From contig DFHU01000064.1 in NCBI GenBank assembly GCA_002373045.1, forward strand, positions 1 through 16,044: a stretch of DNA of 16,044 nucleotides. The letters run 5' to 3'. Origin of the DNA: Pseudoselenomonas ruminantium (GTDB lineage: Bacteria > Bacillota > Negativicutes > Selenomonadales > Selenomonadaceae). Position 1 is the first letter of the stretch, and each line of letters starts with the position of its first letter. The translations under genes were made by a program, and so were the position numbers. The notes beneath the pieces are model-generated. The model worked only from the letters and a program-made list of their open reading frames with translations, was not told where the DNA came from and did not search any database. Shown here piece by piece: positions 15,154 to 16,044 of the stretch.

Positions 15154-15726
15154 TCATTTCGCCCCCGCTTCCCCATTCATCACCAGCGGCAAAACCTGCA
15201 CCTGCCCGGAACGCTCCACCGTAACCGCAGCAGCGCTTATGCCGGTCACCTGCCAATCCGAAACCATTTCCCCTGGGCCGGCAGTTACCGTATTATTGCC
15301 GACTTTCAGCAAAGCCAGCCGCTGACCACCGCCTTCCACAATGCCGCATAAACTTATCACCTGTTCATTGCCGGCCGGCTTTTGCGAACCATTCCCCGCA
15401 GCAGGCGAAACTGCCGGCGGCTTGTCCGTTTTTACCTTTCCATTTTCCGTTGGCTGTTTAGCAGGCAAAGCCATATGCTCACTTTCCTGTTCCGTTTCAT
15501 GGAGCAAAGAAAATGGATTGCGCAACTCCTTATGTTCATTGGCCTCCTGCAAACCACGAATGGCCAAAGAATCCTCCTGCACCACTTTCTCCGCTTCACC
15601 TGCCTGCAACACAAGCGGGGGCTTTTCTGCCTCATCAGCATACCAAGCCCCTGCTAAAACCGCCAACAAAAGAACTAAACCACAACCAGCCAATGGTCTG
15701 TGCCATTGTTTAAGTCGAAACTCCAT
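15154..15726 (-). CDS. PilP/GspC-like inner-membrane protein
   Basis: This 190-residue protein has one N-terminal membrane helix (about 12-30), a KELRNPFSLL segment (67-76) like the (R/N)xPF motif of PilP proteins, a Pro/Lys-rich linker (about 90-125) and a small C-terminal beta domain (VISLCGIVEGGGQRLALLKV to the end). This layout fits PilP/GspC proteins that connect the inner-membrane platform to the secretin; sequence conservation is low, so the family call rests on layout and on the secretin gene one base downstream. ATG 15726 is preferred to GTG 15747 because AAGGCGA is correctly spaced. No pilM/N/O genes lie directly upstream; the gene has its own promoter. Confidence 0.65.
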   Translation of the reverse strand: MEFRLKQWHRPLAGCGLVLLLAVLAGAWYADEAEKPPLVLQAGEAEKVVQEDSLAIRGLQEANEHKELRNPFSLLHETEQESEHMALPAKQPTENGKVKTDKPPAVSPAAGNGSQKPAGNEQVISLCGIVEGGGQRLALLKVGNNTVTAGPGEMVSDWQVTGISAAAVTVERSGQVQVLPLVMNGEAGAK

Positions 15727-15767
15727 AATTTCGCCTTCTTTGTCCACATATGATGGAATTTTCTTTT

Positions 15768-15797
15768 ATTATACATCCTACAGGTAGTATTTGTCAG
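15768..15797 (-). promoter_or_regulatory. Promoter of the pilP-like/secretin/regulator unit
   Basis: The minus strand shows CTGACA (15792-15797), an 18-bp spacer and TATAAT (15768-15773), about 40 bp before the ATG at 15726. This supports transcription starting at the pilP-like gene rather than from an upstream pilus operon. Confidence 0.65.
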
Positions 15798-15837
15798 CTT
15801 TGATTTTAAGAATTTTTTATAATTCGATGTAACAGGC

Positions 15838-15920
15838 GGCGGGAGTGGGAGGCAATAACTTTCGTCTGCTTAGACAAGCTTGTCAAACGCTGCCGAAAGT
15901 CATTGCCTCCCCCTCACGCC
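15838..15920. repeat. Long inverted repeat (27-bp arms)
   Basis: Arms 15838-15864 and 15894-15920 match at about 24 of 27 positions (core GGGAGGCAAT-ACTTTCG). They enclose 29 bp that themselves contain the palindrome GACAAGCTTGTC. Neither strand has a T run after the stem, so it is not a standard terminator. It may be a REP/MITE-like element or a structured RNA. Apart from this repeat and the promoter, the 318-bp stretch 15727-16044 shows nothing I can name. Confidence 0.8.
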
Positions 15921-16044
15921 TCACTTCCCACTTAACACTTCCAATGTAACCCATACAACGATGCGTGTCTTAGCAAGCAGCGGTCATGTATATACGCAGT
16001 AAGCCTGGTGGGACTGGTGATGTTTTCCGTAGCTTTTGACAAGC

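Overview
The window reads as chromosomal DNA of a diderm Firmicute of the Negativicutes type (a Selenomonas-like organism is my best guess). Nearly everything lies on the minus strand. The support is indirect: a Firmicutes-style uroporphyrinogen/sirohaem gene cluster with a fused cobA-hemD, strong AAGGTGAT/GGAGG ribosome binding sites, and an outer-membrane secretin gene, which only makes sense in a cell with an outer membrane. No rRNA, tRNA or CRISPR array was found.

Right end (about 13.1-16.0 kb): a short transcription unit with a good promoter encodes a PilP/GspC-like inner-membrane protein, a compact secretin (PilQ/GspD superfamily) and a NarL/FixJ-type response regulator, closed by a rho-independent terminator. 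A 27-bp-arm inverted repeat lies upstream of its promoter.

Middle (about 6.3-13.0 kb): a tight six-gene operon, sirC-like - hemA - hemC - cobA/hemD - hemB - hemL, carries glutamyl-tRNA(Glu) to uroporphyrinogen III and on through precorrin-2 to sirohydrochlorin. This feeds sirohaem and/or cobalamin rather than protohaem, because no hemE/hemG/hemH is present here. Genes overlap or are separated by at most about 20 bp. The operon starts from a consensus TATAAT box just after the response-regulator terminator.

Between hemL and the next gene (6041-6290) is a non-coding stretch with its own TTGACA...TATAAT-like promoter, several predicted hairpins and a strong terminator. It is a candidate small RNA or attenuated leader. 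Next comes a gene for a PBECR4-like protein (phage-associated nuclease superfamily).

Left part (about 0.3-5.4 kb): an AT-rich accessory segment. It holds a two-gene unit of a Schlafen-AlbA_2/GHKL-ATPase/winged-helix protein and an AbiH-family abortive-infection protein, a decayed ISL3-type transposase fragment, a secreted LPP20/FlgT-like + coiled-coil + TPR protein with a recent 204-bp internal duplication, and a small membrane ORF that looks truncated. Two related terminator-plus-tail sequences (67-325 and 5382-5478) bracket this segment. The left one also contains an in-frame fusion of a diverged cobA fragment and a diverged hemL 3' end, apparently the scar of a second, deleted hem locus. 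The best candidate for a new system is the AlbA_2-ATPase + AbiH pair, with the promoter-to-terminator RNA unit and PBECR4-like gene beside the hem operon as a second target.
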